A stretch of 64,000 nucleotides of DNA, from positions 620,001 through 684,000 of the forward strand of contig NZ_JAHREN010000001.1 in assembly GCF_019084075.1 (NCBI RefSeq), written 5' to 3'. The DNA comes from Siccirubricoccus sp. G192. GTDB lineage: Bacteria; Pseudomonadota; Alphaproteobacteria; Acetobacterales; Acetobacteraceae. The translations under genes and the position numbers were made by a program. Positions within the stretch are counted from its first letter, which is position 1. Each line of letters opens with the position of its first letter. The notes beneath the pieces are model-generated. The model had not been told where the DNA came from. It made no database searches and saw only the letters and a list, made by a program, of their open reading frames with translations. Below are positions 36,595 to 46,068 of this stretch, one piece after another.

Positions 36595-36767
36595 GCGATC
36601 CTCCCGTGCCGCTGCGCGGGAGCCGGCATGCGACCCCCCTGCCTTCGCGCGAAGGGCGACGCCGCGAGCCGCGGTGGGCCGCTTCGCCGGGGCGATCCTA
36701 TGCCTCGCGCCGGGGTTTCTTCAACGGCGGCGACGGAACGCCGGGGTGCTGCCGGTCGGGGCGCGCC

Positions 36768-38204
36768 CTATACCGCCGTCCCGCCCACCGTCAGCCCTGC
36801 CAGCTTCAGGGTCGGCTGCCCCACCCCCACCGGCACGCCCTGGCCCTGCTTGCCGCAGGTGCCGATGCCGGGGTCGAGCGCCATGTCGTTGCCGACCATC
36901 GTCACCTTGGTCAGCGCATCAGGCCCGTTACCGATCAGGGTCGCGCCCTTCACCGGGGCGCCGAGCTTCCCATCCTCGATCAGATAGGCCTCGCTGGCGC
37001 TGAACACGAATTTGCCCGAGGTGATGTCCACCTGCCCGCCACCGAAATTCACCGCGTAGAGGCCGCGCTTCACGCTGCGCAGCACCTCCTCCGGGGCATG
37101 CTGCCCGGCCAGCATCACGGTGTTGGTCATGCGCGGCATCGGGCTATGGGCGAAGCTCTGCCGGCGGCCATTGCCGGTGGGCCGCACGCCCATCAGCCGG
37201 GCATTCTGCCGGTCCTGCAGGAAGCCCACCAGCACGCCATCCTCGATCAGCACGGTGCGGTTGGAGGGCGTGCCCTCGTCATCCACGGTGAGGGAGCCGC
37301 GCCGGTCCGGCATGGTGCCGTCATCCACCACCGTCACCCCGGGCGCGGCGATCCGCTGGCCCAGCAGCCCGGCGAAGGCGCTGGTCTTCTTGCGGTTGAA
37401 GTCGCCCTCCAGCCCATGCCCGATCGCCTCATGCAGCAGGATGCCGGGCCAGCCGGGGCCGAGCACCACCTCCATCTCGCCGGCCGGCGCCGGCACGCTG
37501 TCGAGGTTCACCAGCGCCTGGCGCAGCGCCTCCTCCACCGCCGCCTGCCAGCTCTCCGCCGCGACGATGCGGCCATAGGCGAAGCGCCCGCCCATGCCAT
37601 GGCTGCCGGTCTCCCGCCGCCCGTTCTGCTCGACCACCACCGAGACGTTCAGCCGCACCAGCGGCCGGAGGTCGGCCACCCGCGTGCCATCCGCCCGCAG
37701 GATCTGCACCGCCTGCCATTCCCCGGAGAGCGAGGCCATCACCTGCCGCACCCGCGGGTCGCGGCCGCGGGCGAAGGCGTCGATCTCCGCGAGCAGGCTG
37801 GTCTTGGCGGCGAAATCCATCAGCGCCAGCGGATTCGCCTCGGCATAGAGCCGCGCATTGGTGGCCTGCGGCGCCACGTCCAGCGTGCCGGAACGGCCCT
37901 GCCGCACCGCCCCCACGGTGGCTGCCGCGCGCTCGAGCGCGGCTTCGGAGAGTTCGCCGGAATGGGCATAGCCCGCCGCCTCTCCGGCCACGGCGCGCAG
38001 GCCGAAGCCGCGGGTGGCATCGAAGCTGGCGCTGCGGATGCGACCGTCATCCAGTGAGATGCCCTCGCTTTCGCGGTATTCCAGGAACAGCTCGCCGTCC
38101 TCGGCGCCCGCCAGCGCCTGGCGCAGGCGGGCCTCGGCGGCGGCCTGGTCCAATTCCGCGAAGAACAGGCGGTCGGTGACGGAAAGCGGGGTGTCGAGCG
38201 GCAT
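36768..38204 (-). CDS. tldD: TldD metalloprotease subunit
   Basis: A 478-residue TldD of the TldD/TldE (PmbA) protease that degrades unfolded peptides and processes some modified peptides. The metal-binding signature is LLHEAIGHGLEGDF with H258, E259 and H263. Other conserved parts are ISLDDGRIRSAS at the N-terminus, GVTVVDDGTMPDRRGSL, MPRMTNTVMLAG and the C-terminal GTCGKQGQGVPVGVGQP. The length is normal. No tldE is in the window, although the partner is often unlinked. It lies 23 bases downstream of the histidine kinase on the same strand. Confidence 0.95.
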   Translation of the reverse strand: MPLDTPLSVTDRLFFAELDQAAAEARLRQALAGAEDGELFLEYRESEGISLDDGRIRSASFDATRGFGLRAVAGEAAGYAHSGELSEAALERAAATVGAVRQGRSGTLDVAPQATNARLYAEANPLALMDFAAKTSLLAEIDAFARGRDPRVRQVMASLSGEWQAVQILRADGTRVADLRPLVRLNVSVVVEQNGRRETGSHGMGGRFAYGRIVAAESWQAAVEEALRQALVNLDSVPAPAGEMEVVLGPGWPGILLHEAIGHGLEGDFNRKKTSAFAGLLGQRIAAPGVTVVDDGTMPDRRGSLTVDDEGTPSNRTVLIEDGVLVGFLQDRQNARLMGVRPTGNGRRQSFAHSPMPRMTNTVMLAGQHAPEEVLRSVKRGLYAVNFGGGQVDITSGKFVFSASEAYLIEDGKLGAPVKGATLIGNGPDALTKVTMVGNDMALDPGIGTCGKQGQGVPVGVGQPTLKLAGLTVGGTAV

Positions 38205-38227
38205 CGGGGGGCTCTCCGGCGAAGGGG

Positions 38228-41200
38228 TCAGGCGGTGGCAGGCAGGATCAGGCGGGATTTCGGAATCCGCAGCACCGCGGTGGTTCCGGCCCCGGGGGCG
38301 CTCTCCAGCGTCAGCTCCGCCCCCTGCGCCTCGGCCAGCGCCCGCGACAGATAGAGGCCGAGCCCCGATCCCTGGAAGCGACGAGATAGGGAGTTGTCGA
38401 GCTGGGTGAAAGGCTCGAAGGCGCGCGGAATATCCTCCGGCGGCATGCCGATGCCGGTATCGGCGACCCGCAGCACCAGGTCGCCCGGCGGCTCGACTTC
38501 GGCGGAAAGCGTCACGGCGCCGCCGGCCGGGGTGAATTTCACCGCATTGGCCAGCAGGTTCAGCAGCACCTGGCGCAGCCGCACAGCATCCGCCCGCACC
38601 AGCGGCAGCGCCGGTGGCAGCCGCGCCGAGACCGCTACCTGCGCCATGGCCGCGGTAGCGCGCATCACCCGCACGGCGCCTTCCGCCAGCGCCACCATGT
38701 CCACCTCGCCCTCCGAGATCTGGAAGCCGGTGGTCTCCGCGCGCGTCACGTCCAGGATGTCGTCGATCAGCGCCAGCAGATGCCGCCCGGCCTCATGGAT
38801 GGAGCGCACATAGTCCAGCCCGCGGACCGGATCGGGGTCGGCCAGGAAGGCTTCGGAGAAGCCGATCACCGCATTCAGCGGCGTCCGCAATTCATGGCTC
38901 ATGGTGGCGAGGAAGCGCGACTTGGCGCGATTCGCCGCCTCCGCCGCCTCCTTGGCGCGCTCCAGCTCGGCGCGGACGCGGCGGTCCTCGGTGACATCGG
39001 TATAGGTCAGCACCCAGCCGCCATCGGGGGTGGGGTCGGAGACCACCTCCAGCACGCGGCCATTGGGCCGGCGGCGCACCGACCGCACGGTGAGGTTGCG
39101 GTCGCGCCCCTTGATGGCGGCCGCGACGGCCAGCCCTTCCTCGCCTGGCCCGTATTCGCCGCGCACCGCCAGCAGGTCCACGAAGTCCGTATAGGGATGG
39201 CCCGGCGCCAGCACTTCCGCCGGCAGGTCGAGAAGCTGGCGGAAGACCGGGTTCGCCGCCACCACCCGCCCCTCCGCATCGAACAGCGCGATGCCGTGGC
39301 GGATATTGTCCAGCATCGCCTGCTGGATGCCGGCGCGGCGCTGCGCCTCCGCCTCCGCCCGGGCGAGTGGGGTGATGTCGGCCATGGTGACGACGAAGCC
39401 GCCATCCGGCGTGGGGTCGGAACTGACCTCCACGATCCTGCCATCGGCGCTCGGGCGGGTGTAGCGGGCGGGCCTGCTGCGGTCCATCCGCAGCGCCGCG
39501 TCCGCCACCGCCTCCGCGTCGCCGGCCACCGCGCCGTTCCGCAGTTGCTCCGCGATCAGGTCGTCCAGCAGCCGGCCGGGCACCAGGGCGGCCGGATCGT
39601 GGCCGCCAAGCTCCGCGGCCAGCGCGTTCGCCGCGATCACCCGGCGGTCCGGGCCGTAATAGCAGAGGCCGTGGCGGATATTGTCCAGCATCACCTGCAG
39701 GATGGCGGCGCGCGAGCGCGCCTCCGCCTCCAGCCGGGTCAGCGCCGTCACGTCGCTGAAGGTGACGACGTAACCGCCATCCGGCGTCGGGTCCGAGATC
39801 ACCTCGAGCACCGTGCCATCCGGCCGGGTGCGGACATAGCGGAAGGGCTTCGAGCGATCGGCCACCGCCGCCGCCGCCACCGCGGCGGCATCGATCTCGC
39901 CTTCCGCCAGTTGCCGCGCCACCATGTCGTCCATGCTCTGGCCGGCCATGAGCGCGGTGCTGCCAAGATTGGTGAAGCGCGCCGCCAACTCGTTCGCCGC
40001 GACCAGGCGGCCGCGGTGGTCGAACAGCGCGATGCCGTGGCGCATGTTGTCGAGCATCACTTCCAGCAGCGCGGCGCGTGCCGAGGCTTCCGCCTTCGCC
40101 GCCACCAGCTCGGTGACATCGCTGTGGGTGATGACGAAGCCGCCATCCGGCGTCGGATCGGAGGCGATCTCCATGATCCGCCCATCCGGCATGGTCCGCT
40201 GGGCGCGATAGGGAAGGCTGCGGTCGAAGCCGATCATCTCGGCCGCCGCGGCCACCGCCTCGGGCCCCTCGCCGAGGGTGCCGAGTTCCAATTGCCGCTG
40301 CACCAGCTCATCCAGGCTGCTGCCCGGCGCCATGGCCTCGGGCGGCAGGTTGCGGAGTTCGGCGGCGAGCGTATTGGCCACCAGCAGCCGCCGGTCCGGG
40401 CCGTGCAGTGCGATGCCATGCCGGGTATTGTCCAGCATGGATTGCAGCAGCGTGGCGCGCGAGCGCGCCGCCTGCTCGGCCTCGGCGCGCGCGGTGATGT
40501 CGCTCCAGGTGACGACGAAGCCACCATCCGGCGTCGGGTCGGACTGGATCTCGACGATCCGCCCATCCGGCATGACGCGCTGGTAGCGGATGGGCCGGGA
40601 GCGGTCATAGGCGAGAATCCCCGCCGCTATCCGCTCGGCCTCCGGCCCCTGGCCGAAGACTCCGCTGCGGAGCTGCGTCGCGACGATCTCCTCGAGGGTG
40701 GTGCCGAGGCTGACGGCGAGCTCCGGCCCGCCGCTCAGCGCCACGGACAGCTGGTTCGCGGCGATCAGCCGGCGGTCCGGCCCATAGAGCGCGATGCCGT
40801 GCCGCATGTTGTCGAGCATCACCTGCAGCGTCGCCGCGCGGGCCTGCGCCTCGGCCTCCGCCAGCGCCAGCGGCGTGATGTCGATATGGGAGACGATGAA
40901 GCCGCCATCCGGCATCGGATCGGAATGGATCTCCAGCACGCGGCCGCCACGGGCCCTGCGGACATTGCGCTGATGCCGCGACCGGTCGGCGGCGAGGATG
41001 CGCCCGACCAGCGCCTCGGCATCGGGGCCGGGCTCCAGCACGCCCTCCGGGATCATGCCGAGCACCATCTCGTCCAGGCTGCGGCCCGGCCGGACGGTGC
41101 CGGGCGCATGGCCCGCCAATTCGCTGGCCAGCACATTGGCGACGCGCACCCGCCGGTCCGGCCCATAGACGGCGATGCCGTGGCGGAGGTTGTCGATGGT

Positions 41201-42790
41201 CGCCTGCAAGGTCCCCGCCTGCTCGCGCGCCTCCGCCTCGGCGCGGGCGCGGGCGGTGATGTCGCTGTAGGTGCAGACGAAGCCGCCGTCGGGCGTGGGG
41301 TCGGAGATCACCTCCACCACGGTCCCGTCCGGCCGGGTCCGGGTATAGTGCATCGGCTTGCTGCGGTCGCGATTGGCGGTCCGTGCCAGCACGGCCTCGA
41401 TGGAGGGGCCGCCGAGCTCGCCGGCGGCGTATTGCTCGCCGATCAGGTCATCGAGGGCGCGGCCGGGCCACAGGCGGTCCTGCGGCAGCCCCATCAGCCG
41501 CGCCGCCAGCGCGTTCGAGGTGACCAGCCGGTGCTCCGCATCGAACAGCGCGATGCCGTGCCGCATGTTGTCGAGCATCAGCTGCAGCAACGTGGCCCGC
41601 GCCGTCGCCTGGGCGCGCGCCTGGTGCAGCGCGGTGATGTCGGTGGTGACCTGCACCCTGCCGCCATCCGGCAGCGCCGCGTAGCGGATGTCGAGCACCG
41701 TGCCGTCCGGCCGCACCCGCTGCCGCGCGGCATCCCGGCTTTCGCGCGCCGCCAGGTTCTCGCGCATCAGCGCCTCGGGCTCGCCCGGCCCGTATTCGCC
41801 GGCGAGCGCGCGGCGGCGGGCGATCTCCTCGCGGTGCTCGCCCACCGCCACGGTCGAGCCCGCCATGATGGCGTGGTAGGCGGCATTGACCATGGCGACA
41901 CGCTGGTCGGGGCCGAAGACCACCACCCCATGCGGCAGCGAGGCCAGCACGCCATCGAGCAGCGCGGCCCGGCGCCGGGCCTCGTCCTCGGCCCGCTTCG
42001 CCGCGGTGATGTCGGTCACTTCCAGCAGGTAGCCGCCTTCCGGGACCGGCTGGCTCTCGAAACGCAGCACCTGGCCGTTCGGCCGCTCCCGCTGATAGGA
42101 TGCGGGACGGCTGCGGTCGATGCCACGGCGGTTCTCGAGACTCTCATCCGGGTCGGCATTGGCGAAGTCGCCGCGGCGGACCAGGGCCCGCAGCACCTCC
42201 TCCTGCGCCATGCCCGGCCGTACCGTGCCGCGCGGCAGGCCGATCAGGTCCTCATAGGCGGGGTTGTTCAGCACCAGGCGCTGCTGCGTGTCATAGAGCG
42301 CCAGGCCGCCATGCAGATGCGCCAGCACCGTCTCCAGCCGCCGCGCCAGGGCCGTTGCTTCCTCGGTGGCGGTGAGGTGGCCGGTGACCTCGGTGGCGAT
42401 GCTGAAGAAGCCGCCGCCCGACAGGGGCATGCTGTGCAACTCATGGCAGGTGCCATCGGCATGGCGCAGCAGGCGCATGAACGGCTTGCTGCGGTCCAGC
42501 CGGAGGTGCCGCGCCGCCTGCGCCTCCGGGTCGCCGGGCCCATAGACCCCGCGGAAGGCGAAGAGGCGGACCACCTCGGCCAACGGCGTGCCGATCGGCA
42601 CCTGCGCCGGGTCGATCCCGGTGTGGCGCCAAGCCGCATCATTGGCATAGGCCAGCCGGTGCTCCGGGTCGTAGATCAGGACACCGAAGGGCAGCGCCGC
42701 CAGGGCCGCGGTGGCCAGGGCCGGGCTGCGGCCCCCCGGGCCGTGATCGGTCGGGCCATGATCCGCGGCGGCATCGGCGATCCCGGTCAT
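38228..42790 (-). CDS. Soluble histidine kinase with ten tandem PAS domains
   Basis: A 1520-residue sensor kinase. I count ten consecutive PAS units of roughly 120 residues, each opening with a variant of LDNMRHGIALYGPDRRL and closing with a variant of SDPTPDGGFVVT followed by DIT. The central seven are strikingly alike, implying recent tandem duplication. A coiled stretch leads to the HisKA domain with phospho-histidine H1299 in ATMSHELRTPLN. The HATPase domain follows (NLLANAVKFTP, VADTGIGMP, GSGLGLYLS). No TM segment, signal peptide or receiver domain is seen, so it should sense a cytoplasmic cue such as redox, light or a ligand. The start ATG overlaps the ctaA stop (ATGA). No response regulator is adjacent. 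Confidence 0.93.
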   Translation of the reverse strand: MTGIADAAADHGPTDHGPGGRSPALATAALAALPFGVLIYDPEHRLAYANDAAWRHTGIDPAQVPIGTPLAEVVRLFAFRGVYGPGDPEAQAARHLRLDRSKPFMRLLRHADGTCHELHSMPLSGGGFFSIATEVTGHLTATEEATALARRLETVLAHLHGGLALYDTQQRLVLNNPAYEDLIGLPRGTVRPGMAQEEVLRALVRRGDFANADPDESLENRRGIDRSRPASYQRERPNGQVLRFESQPVPEGGYLLEVTDITAAKRAEDEARRRAALLDGVLASLPHGVVVFGPDQRVAMVNAAYHAIMAGSTVAVGEHREEIARRRALAGEYGPGEPEALMRENLAARESRDAARQRVRPDGTVLDIRYAALPDGGRVQVTTDITALHQARAQATARATLLQLMLDNMRHGIALFDAEHRLVTSNALAARLMGLPQDRLWPGRALDDLIGEQYAAGELGGPSIEAVLARTANRDRSKPMHYTRTRPDGTVVEVISDPTPDGGFVCTYSDITARARAEAEAREQAGTLQATIDNLRHGIAVYGPDRRVRVANVLASELAGHAPGTVRPGRSLDEMVLGMIPEGVLEPGPDAEALVGRILAADRSRHQRNVRRARGGRVLEIHSDPMPDGGFIVSHIDITPLALAEAEAQARAATLQVMLDNMRHGIALYGPDRRLIAANQLSVALSGGPELAVSLGTTLEEIVATQLRSGVFGQGPEAERIAAGILAYDRSRPIRYQRVMPDGRIVEIQSDPTPDGGFVVTWSDITARAEAEQAARSRATLLQSMLDNTRHGIALHGPDRRLLVANTLAAELRNLPPEAMAPGSSLDELVQRQLELGTLGEGPEAVAAAAEMIGFDRSLPYRAQRTMPDGRIMEIASDPTPDGGFVITHSDVTELVAAKAEASARAALLEVMLDNMRHGIALFDHRGRLVAANELAARFTNLGSTALMAGQSMDDMVARQLAEGEIDAAAVAAAAVADRSKPFRYVRTRPDGTVLEVISDPTPDGGYVVTFSDVTALTRLEAEARSRAAILQVMLDNIRHGLCYYGPDRRVIAANALAAELGGHDPAALVPGRLLDDLIAEQLRNGAVAGDAEAVADAALRMDRSRPARYTRPSADGRIVEVSSDPTPDGGFVVTMADITPLARAEAEAQRRAGIQQAMLDNIRHGIALFDAEGRVVAANPVFRQLLDLPAEVLAPGHPYTDFVDLLAVRGEYGPGEEGLAVAAAIKGRDRNLTVRSVRRRPNGRVLEVVSDPTPDGGWVLTYTDVTEDRRVRAELERAKEAAEAANRAKSRFLATMSHELRTPLNAVIGFSEAFLADPDPVRGLDYVRSIHEAGRHLLALIDDILDVTRAETTGFQISEGEVDMVALAEGAVRVMRATAAMAQVAVSARLPPALPLVRADAVRLRQVLLNLLANAVKFTPAGGAVTLSAEVEPPGDLVLRVADTGIGMPPEDIPRAFEPFTQLDNSLSRRFQGSGLGLYLSRALAEAQGAELTLESAPGAGTTAVLRIPKSRLILPATA

Positions 42791-43911
42791 GCGGCCCCCG
42801 GCGCGGTGCGCCAGGCCGCCGCCCTTCCCGGGTCGCGCAGCCGGTGCAGCGCCAGCAGCGCCGCAGTCAGCGCCAGCACGGCGCAGCCCTGATGCAGGGT
42901 GCCGAGCCAGGCCGGCACCACCAGCAGCAAGGTCGCCACCCCCAGCGCATATTGCAGCCCGAAGGCGGCAGCGAGGCCGAGGCAGGCGCGTCGCGCCGGC
43001 CCCGCCGGCAGGCGGCGCCAGGCGGCCAGCCCGGCGCCGATGGCGGCGAGCCCAGCCAGGGTCGCCAGCAGGCGGTGGTTGAACTGCACCGCCGGGATAT
43101 TGAGGGTGAGATTTTGCCACCAGGGGTCGAGCCGCCAATAGCCCTCCGGCACCAGCCGCCCCTCCATCAGCGGAAAGCTGTTGTAGGCGAGACCGGCGCG
43201 GATGCCGGCCACGAAGCCGCCGGCCAGCATGGCCGCCACCAGCAGCCAGGCGGTCGCCTTCACCTGCCGCCGGAGGCTGGCGATGACGGGGGCGGGGCCG
43301 GGCTGCGTCGCCGGCACCGGCCGCAGCAGCGACAGCGCGGTCCAGAGCACGGCGGCATAGAGGCCGAGCGCCAGGCCGAGATGCACCACCAGCCGATAGG
43401 GGGACACCGCGGTGCGGTCCGCCTCGAAGCCGGAGGCGACCATGAACCAGCCCACCGCTCCCTGCAGCCCGCCCAGGGCCAGCAGCAGCAGCAGCCGCGG
43501 CTTGAACCCCGCCGGGATGCGCCCGCGCAGCCAGAACCAGGCCAGGCCGCCGGCATAGGCCAGCCCGATCAGCCTGCCCCAGAAGCGGTGGATCCATTCC
43601 AGCCAGAAGATCTCCTTGAACCCTTCCAGCCCGAAGCCCTGGTTGACCAGCTCATATTGCGGAATGGTCTGGTAGAGTTCGTAGAGCCGCCGCCACTCCG
43701 CCTCCGAGAGCGGTGGCAGGGTGCCGGCCAGCGGTGCCCATTCCATAATCGAGAGGCCGGAGCCGGTCAGCCGGGTGGCGCCGCCGATCACCACCATGGC
43801 CCAGATCAGCCCGGCGATCGCCAGCAGCCAGGCGGCGACGGCGCGGGCGTCGCGGCGGCTGCGCGTTGCATCGGGGGGGATTGCGGCTGGCGGGCGTGGC
43901 GGGCCGGGCAT
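42787..43911 (-). CDS. ctaA: Heme A synthase (COX15/CtaA)
   Basis: A 374-residue integral-membrane oxidase converting heme O to heme A for aa3-type cytochrome oxidases. From the ATG at 43911 it shows the type-2 CtaA pattern: LIWAMVVIGGATRLTGSGLSI in the first helix, EFKEI-like GFKEIFWLEWIHRFWGRLIG, then RLVVHLGLALGLYAAVLW, GIRAGLAYNSFPLM, NHRLLATLAGL and GTLHQGCAVLAL. The histidines in WIHR, VVHL, FNHR and LHQG are the heme ligands. About eight TM segments are expected. Its stop overlaps the kinase start, an unusual pairing. An open frame upstream to 44034 is not conserved. Confidence 0.95.
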   Translation of the reverse strand: MPGPPRPPAAIPPDATRSRRDARAVAAWLLAIAGLIWAMVVIGGATRLTGSGLSIMEWAPLAGTLPPLSEAEWRRLYELYQTIPQYELVNQGFGLEGFKEIFWLEWIHRFWGRLIGLAYAGGLAWFWLRGRIPAGFKPRLLLLLALGGLQGAVGWFMVASGFEADRTAVSPYRLVVHLGLALGLYAAVLWTALSLLRPVPATQPGPAPVIASLRRQVKATAWLLVAAMLAGGFVAGIRAGLAYNSFPLMEGRLVPEGYWRLDPWWQNLTLNIPAVQFNHRLLATLAGLAAIGAGLAAWRRLPAGPARRACLGLAAAFGLQYALGVATLLLVVPAWLGTLHQGCAVLALTAALLALHRLRDPGRAAAWRTAPGAA

Positions 43912-44033
43912 CGAGGGGCATCCGCCGAGTATAGGGCCGCGCCGCCGCTTATGCAGCCCATGCCAGCCCCGGCCCGATGCCCCACCCCGCCCGGCTTGCG
44001 GCAGGCGGGCCGGGCTGCTACCGCAGCGCCGCA

Positions 44034-44832
44034 ATGCCCGACCGTTCCGATGCGGCGCCTGCGGCCAGCGGCGCCATGGCGGGCCGGGCCGCCGGACCTG
44101 CCGCCTCTCCCCTGCTCTCCGTCGTCGTCCCGGTGCGGAACGAGGCGCCCAATGTCGCGCCCCTGATCGCCGAGATTGAGGCGGCGCTGGCCGGTCTGCC
44201 GCACGAAATCATCTATGTGGACGATGGCTCAACCGATGCCACGCCGGCGGTGCTGCGCGAGGTTGCGGCGGCGGGCGCGCCGCTGCGGCATTTCCGCCAC
44301 CGCGCCAGTTGCGGCCAGTCCGCCGCCATCGTCACCGGCGTGAAGGCGGCGCGCGGCACCTGGATCGCCACCCTGGACGGGGACGGCCAGAACGACCCCG
44401 CCGACATCCCCCCGGCTGCTGGCGCGGGCGGAGGCCGAGGATGGCCCGATCCTGGTCGCCGGCCATCGGGTGAACCGGCGCGACAGTTGGGTGAAGCGCC
44501 GCTCCAGCCGCATCGCCAACCGGGTGCGGGCGCGCCTCCTCGGCGACGCGACGCCCGATACCGGCTGCGGGCTGAAGGTCTTCCCGCGCGCGCTCTTCCT
44601 CGACCTGCCGCATTTCGACCATATGCACCGCTTCCTGCCGGCCCTGGTGCTGCGGCAGGGCGGGCGGGTGGTGAGCGAGCCGGTGAACCACCGGCCGCGC
44701 CTGCGCGGCACCTCCAATTACGGCACGCTGGACCGGCTGGCGGTGAGCCTGTTTGACCTCGTGGGCATGGTCTGGCTGCAGCGCCGTTGGCGCCGGCCCA
44801 TCGTGGAACCGGCGGCGGAACCGGAGGCGTGA
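44034..44832 (+). CDS. Family 2 glycosyltransferase (dolichol-phosphate-mannose synthase-like), frameshifted
   Basis: A GT-A glycosyltransferase of about 265 residues after frame repair. The N-terminus is Ala-rich, then LLSVVVPVRNEAPNVAPLI, EIIYVDDGSTDAT (nucleotide-sugar aspartates) and TWIATLDGDGQNDPADIP. At a run of six C (44408-44413) the frame is lost; with five C it continues RLLARAEAEDGP, AGHRVNRRDSWVKRRSS, DTGCGLKVFPRALFLDL and NYGTLDRLAVSLFDLVGM. It would transfer a sugar to polyprenyl phosphate. No C-terminal TM pair is seen. The start is the ATG at 44034, divergent from ctaA. The end overlaps the next gene in GTGA. Confidence 0.85.
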
Positions 44833-45519
44833 GCGGGCGCCTGCGGGCGGTCGGCAAGCTGCTGCTCCTGGCGGCGGGGCTGGCAGCCGCGGGGGTGCTG
44901 CTGCGCAGCCTCGGCGCCGCGCCGGGCACCGAATGGGTGGACCGGCATGTGCGCGGCCAGGGACTGCTGGGGGGAGGCGGTGTTCCTCGGCCTCGGCGGC
45001 TTGGCCACGGCGGCGGGGGCGCCGCGGCAGGGGGTGGCCTTCCTCGGCGGCTATGCCTTCGGCGCGGCGGCCGGCACCGGGCTGGCGCTGCTGGCACAAT
45101 TGCTGGGCTGCGCGCTGTCCTTCTTCTGGGCCCGGCTGGTCGGCCGCGCCTGGGCGGAGCGGCGGCTGGCGGGGCGCTTCGGCGCCCGGCTGCGGCGGTT
45201 GCGGGACGTGCTGGCGGAGAGCCCCTTCGGCGCCACCCTGGCGCTGCGGCTGCTGCCGGTGGGCAACAACCTGGCGCTGAACCTGCTGGCGGGGCTGGCC
45301 GGCATCGCGGCACTGCCCTTCCTGGCCGGTTCGGCGCTCGGCTATCTGCCGCAGACGGTGGTCTTCGCGCTGCTCGGCAAGGGGGTGCGGGTGGATGGCG
45401 CCTGGCAACTCGGCCTGGCGGCGGTGCTGTTTGCGGCCTCGGTCGGCATCGGCTTCTGGCTGCTGCGGCGGGACCGCGCGGCAGGGGCGCTGGAGGAGGG
45501 AGCGGATGGCGAGGGCTGA
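44829..45519 (+). CDS. VTT-domain (TVP38/DedA-like) membrane protein, frameshifted
   Basis: A membrane protein of about 229 residues after repair, of the TVP38/TMEM64/DedA group, whose members include lipid-carrier flippases or scramblases. It starts with a GTG overlapping the glycosyltransferase stop: VGKLLLLAAGLAAAGVLL (TM1), then WVDRHVRGQGLLG. A run of six G (44969-44974) shifts the frame; with five G it reads EAVFLGLGGLATAAGAPRQ, GYAFGAAAGTGLALLAQ, ALRLLPVGNNLALNLLAG and FLAGSALGYLPQTVVFALLG, the VTT core. Paired with a GT2 it may handle polyprenyl-phosphate sugars or membrane lipids; this is inference. Confidence 0.8.
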
Positions 45520-45540
45520 TCGCCCTCCGCTGCGCCCTGT

Positions 45541-45597
45541 TGTTTGCAGAGCGGATTCACGCCTCCGGGCGGTTCCGCCCTGCGGCGATCCGCTCTA
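45541..45597 (-). repeat. 3'-end palindromic element, copy 6
   Basis: Nearly identical to copy 1 (two differences in 55 bases). On the minus strand it begins with the usg stop, TAGAGCGGATCGCC, has the stem around CGGAACCGCC, and ends GGCGTGAATCCGCTC then TGCAAACA. It lies between usg and the converging VTT gene. Confidence 0.9.
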
Positions 45598-45867
45598 ATG
45601 CAAGGTGAACTGGCCGTTGGCGTAGCGCAGCTCCGCCGGGCGGATCAGCGCGGAGGAGGCGACGCGCACGGAATGCAGCGGCCCCTCGATCTCGCGGCGC
45701 CAGAACTCCAGGAAGCGCGACAATTCCGGGAAGACCGGCGCGCAATCGAGCTTCTGCCACACGAAGGTCTGCAGCACGCCCGGATGGTCCGGCATGTGGT
45801 AGAGGATCTCGGCGGTGGTGAGCCGCCAGTCGGGAATGCGGACGATGGTCTCGATGTCCTGAAGCAC
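45595..45867 (-). CDS. Usg family protein
   Basis: A 90-residue protein of the Usg family, conserved in alphaproteobacteria and often near core genes; its function is unknown. The whole family pattern is present: RLTTAEILYHMPDHPGVLQ, TFVWQKLDCAPVFPEL, FLEFWRREIEGPLHSVRVA and IRPAELRYANG. It starts at a GTG (45867), the only sensible start before the conserved segment. It is divergent from groES, whose operators lie in the 304-base gap. The stop codon is formed by the first bases of repeat copy 6. Confidence 0.88.
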   Translation of the reverse strand: MLQDIETIVRIPDWRLTTAEILYHMPDHPGVLQTFVWQKLDCAPVFPELSRFLEFWRREIEGPLHSVRVASSALIRPAELRYANGQFTLH

Positions 45868-46004
45868 GCGGTTTGCCCCTTTCCCTTTGGCCTGTCTGGT
45901 CTGCCCTGCTGTCCTCGACGCGCCGCCGATCTCCTGGTTCTGTTTCGGCAGCATGACATGACGGAGAGGGGGGCCTGCCAAGAAAAACCTTTGAGAACAG
46001 GGCG

Positions 46005-46031
46005 TTGGCACTCGCACTCGGCGAGTGCTGC
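46005..46031. promoter_or_regulatory. CIRCE operator 1 (upstream)
   Basis: TTGGCACTC-N9-GAGTGCTGC. It matches the HrcA-binding CIRCE consensus TTAGCACTC-N9-GAGTGCTAA with three changes at the outer positions. It lies just upstream of the groES -35 box. Confidence 0.85.
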
Positions 46032-46038
46032 CTTTCTC

Positions 46039-46067
46039 TTGACGCGCGGGGCCGGGCGGCCTAGATC
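46039..46067 (+). promoter_or_regulatory. groESL promoter
   Basis: TTGACG (46039-46044) and TAGATC (46062-46067) with a 17-base spacer, a housekeeping-sigma promoter. It is bracketed by the two CIRCE operators; the downstream one begins two bases after the -10. The 5' leader to the groES ATG would be about 100 bases. Confidence 0.7.
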
Positions 46068-46068
46068 G

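Noticed and set aside
33202..36987. 1261-codon open frame on the plus strand
   Set aside because: Antisense to the protease gene; low-complexity Arg/Gly/Gln composition and no recognisable motif.
38780..42892. 1370-codon open frame on the plus strand with regular repeats
   Set aside because: Its repeats are the antisense image of the ten PAS units of the kinase gene; no independent coding evidence.
42791..43597. N-terminal extension of the PAS kinase frame across ctaA
   Set aside because: The extension is antisense-phase Gly/Ala/Arg-rich sequence inside ctaA; the ATG at 42790 begins the natural protein.
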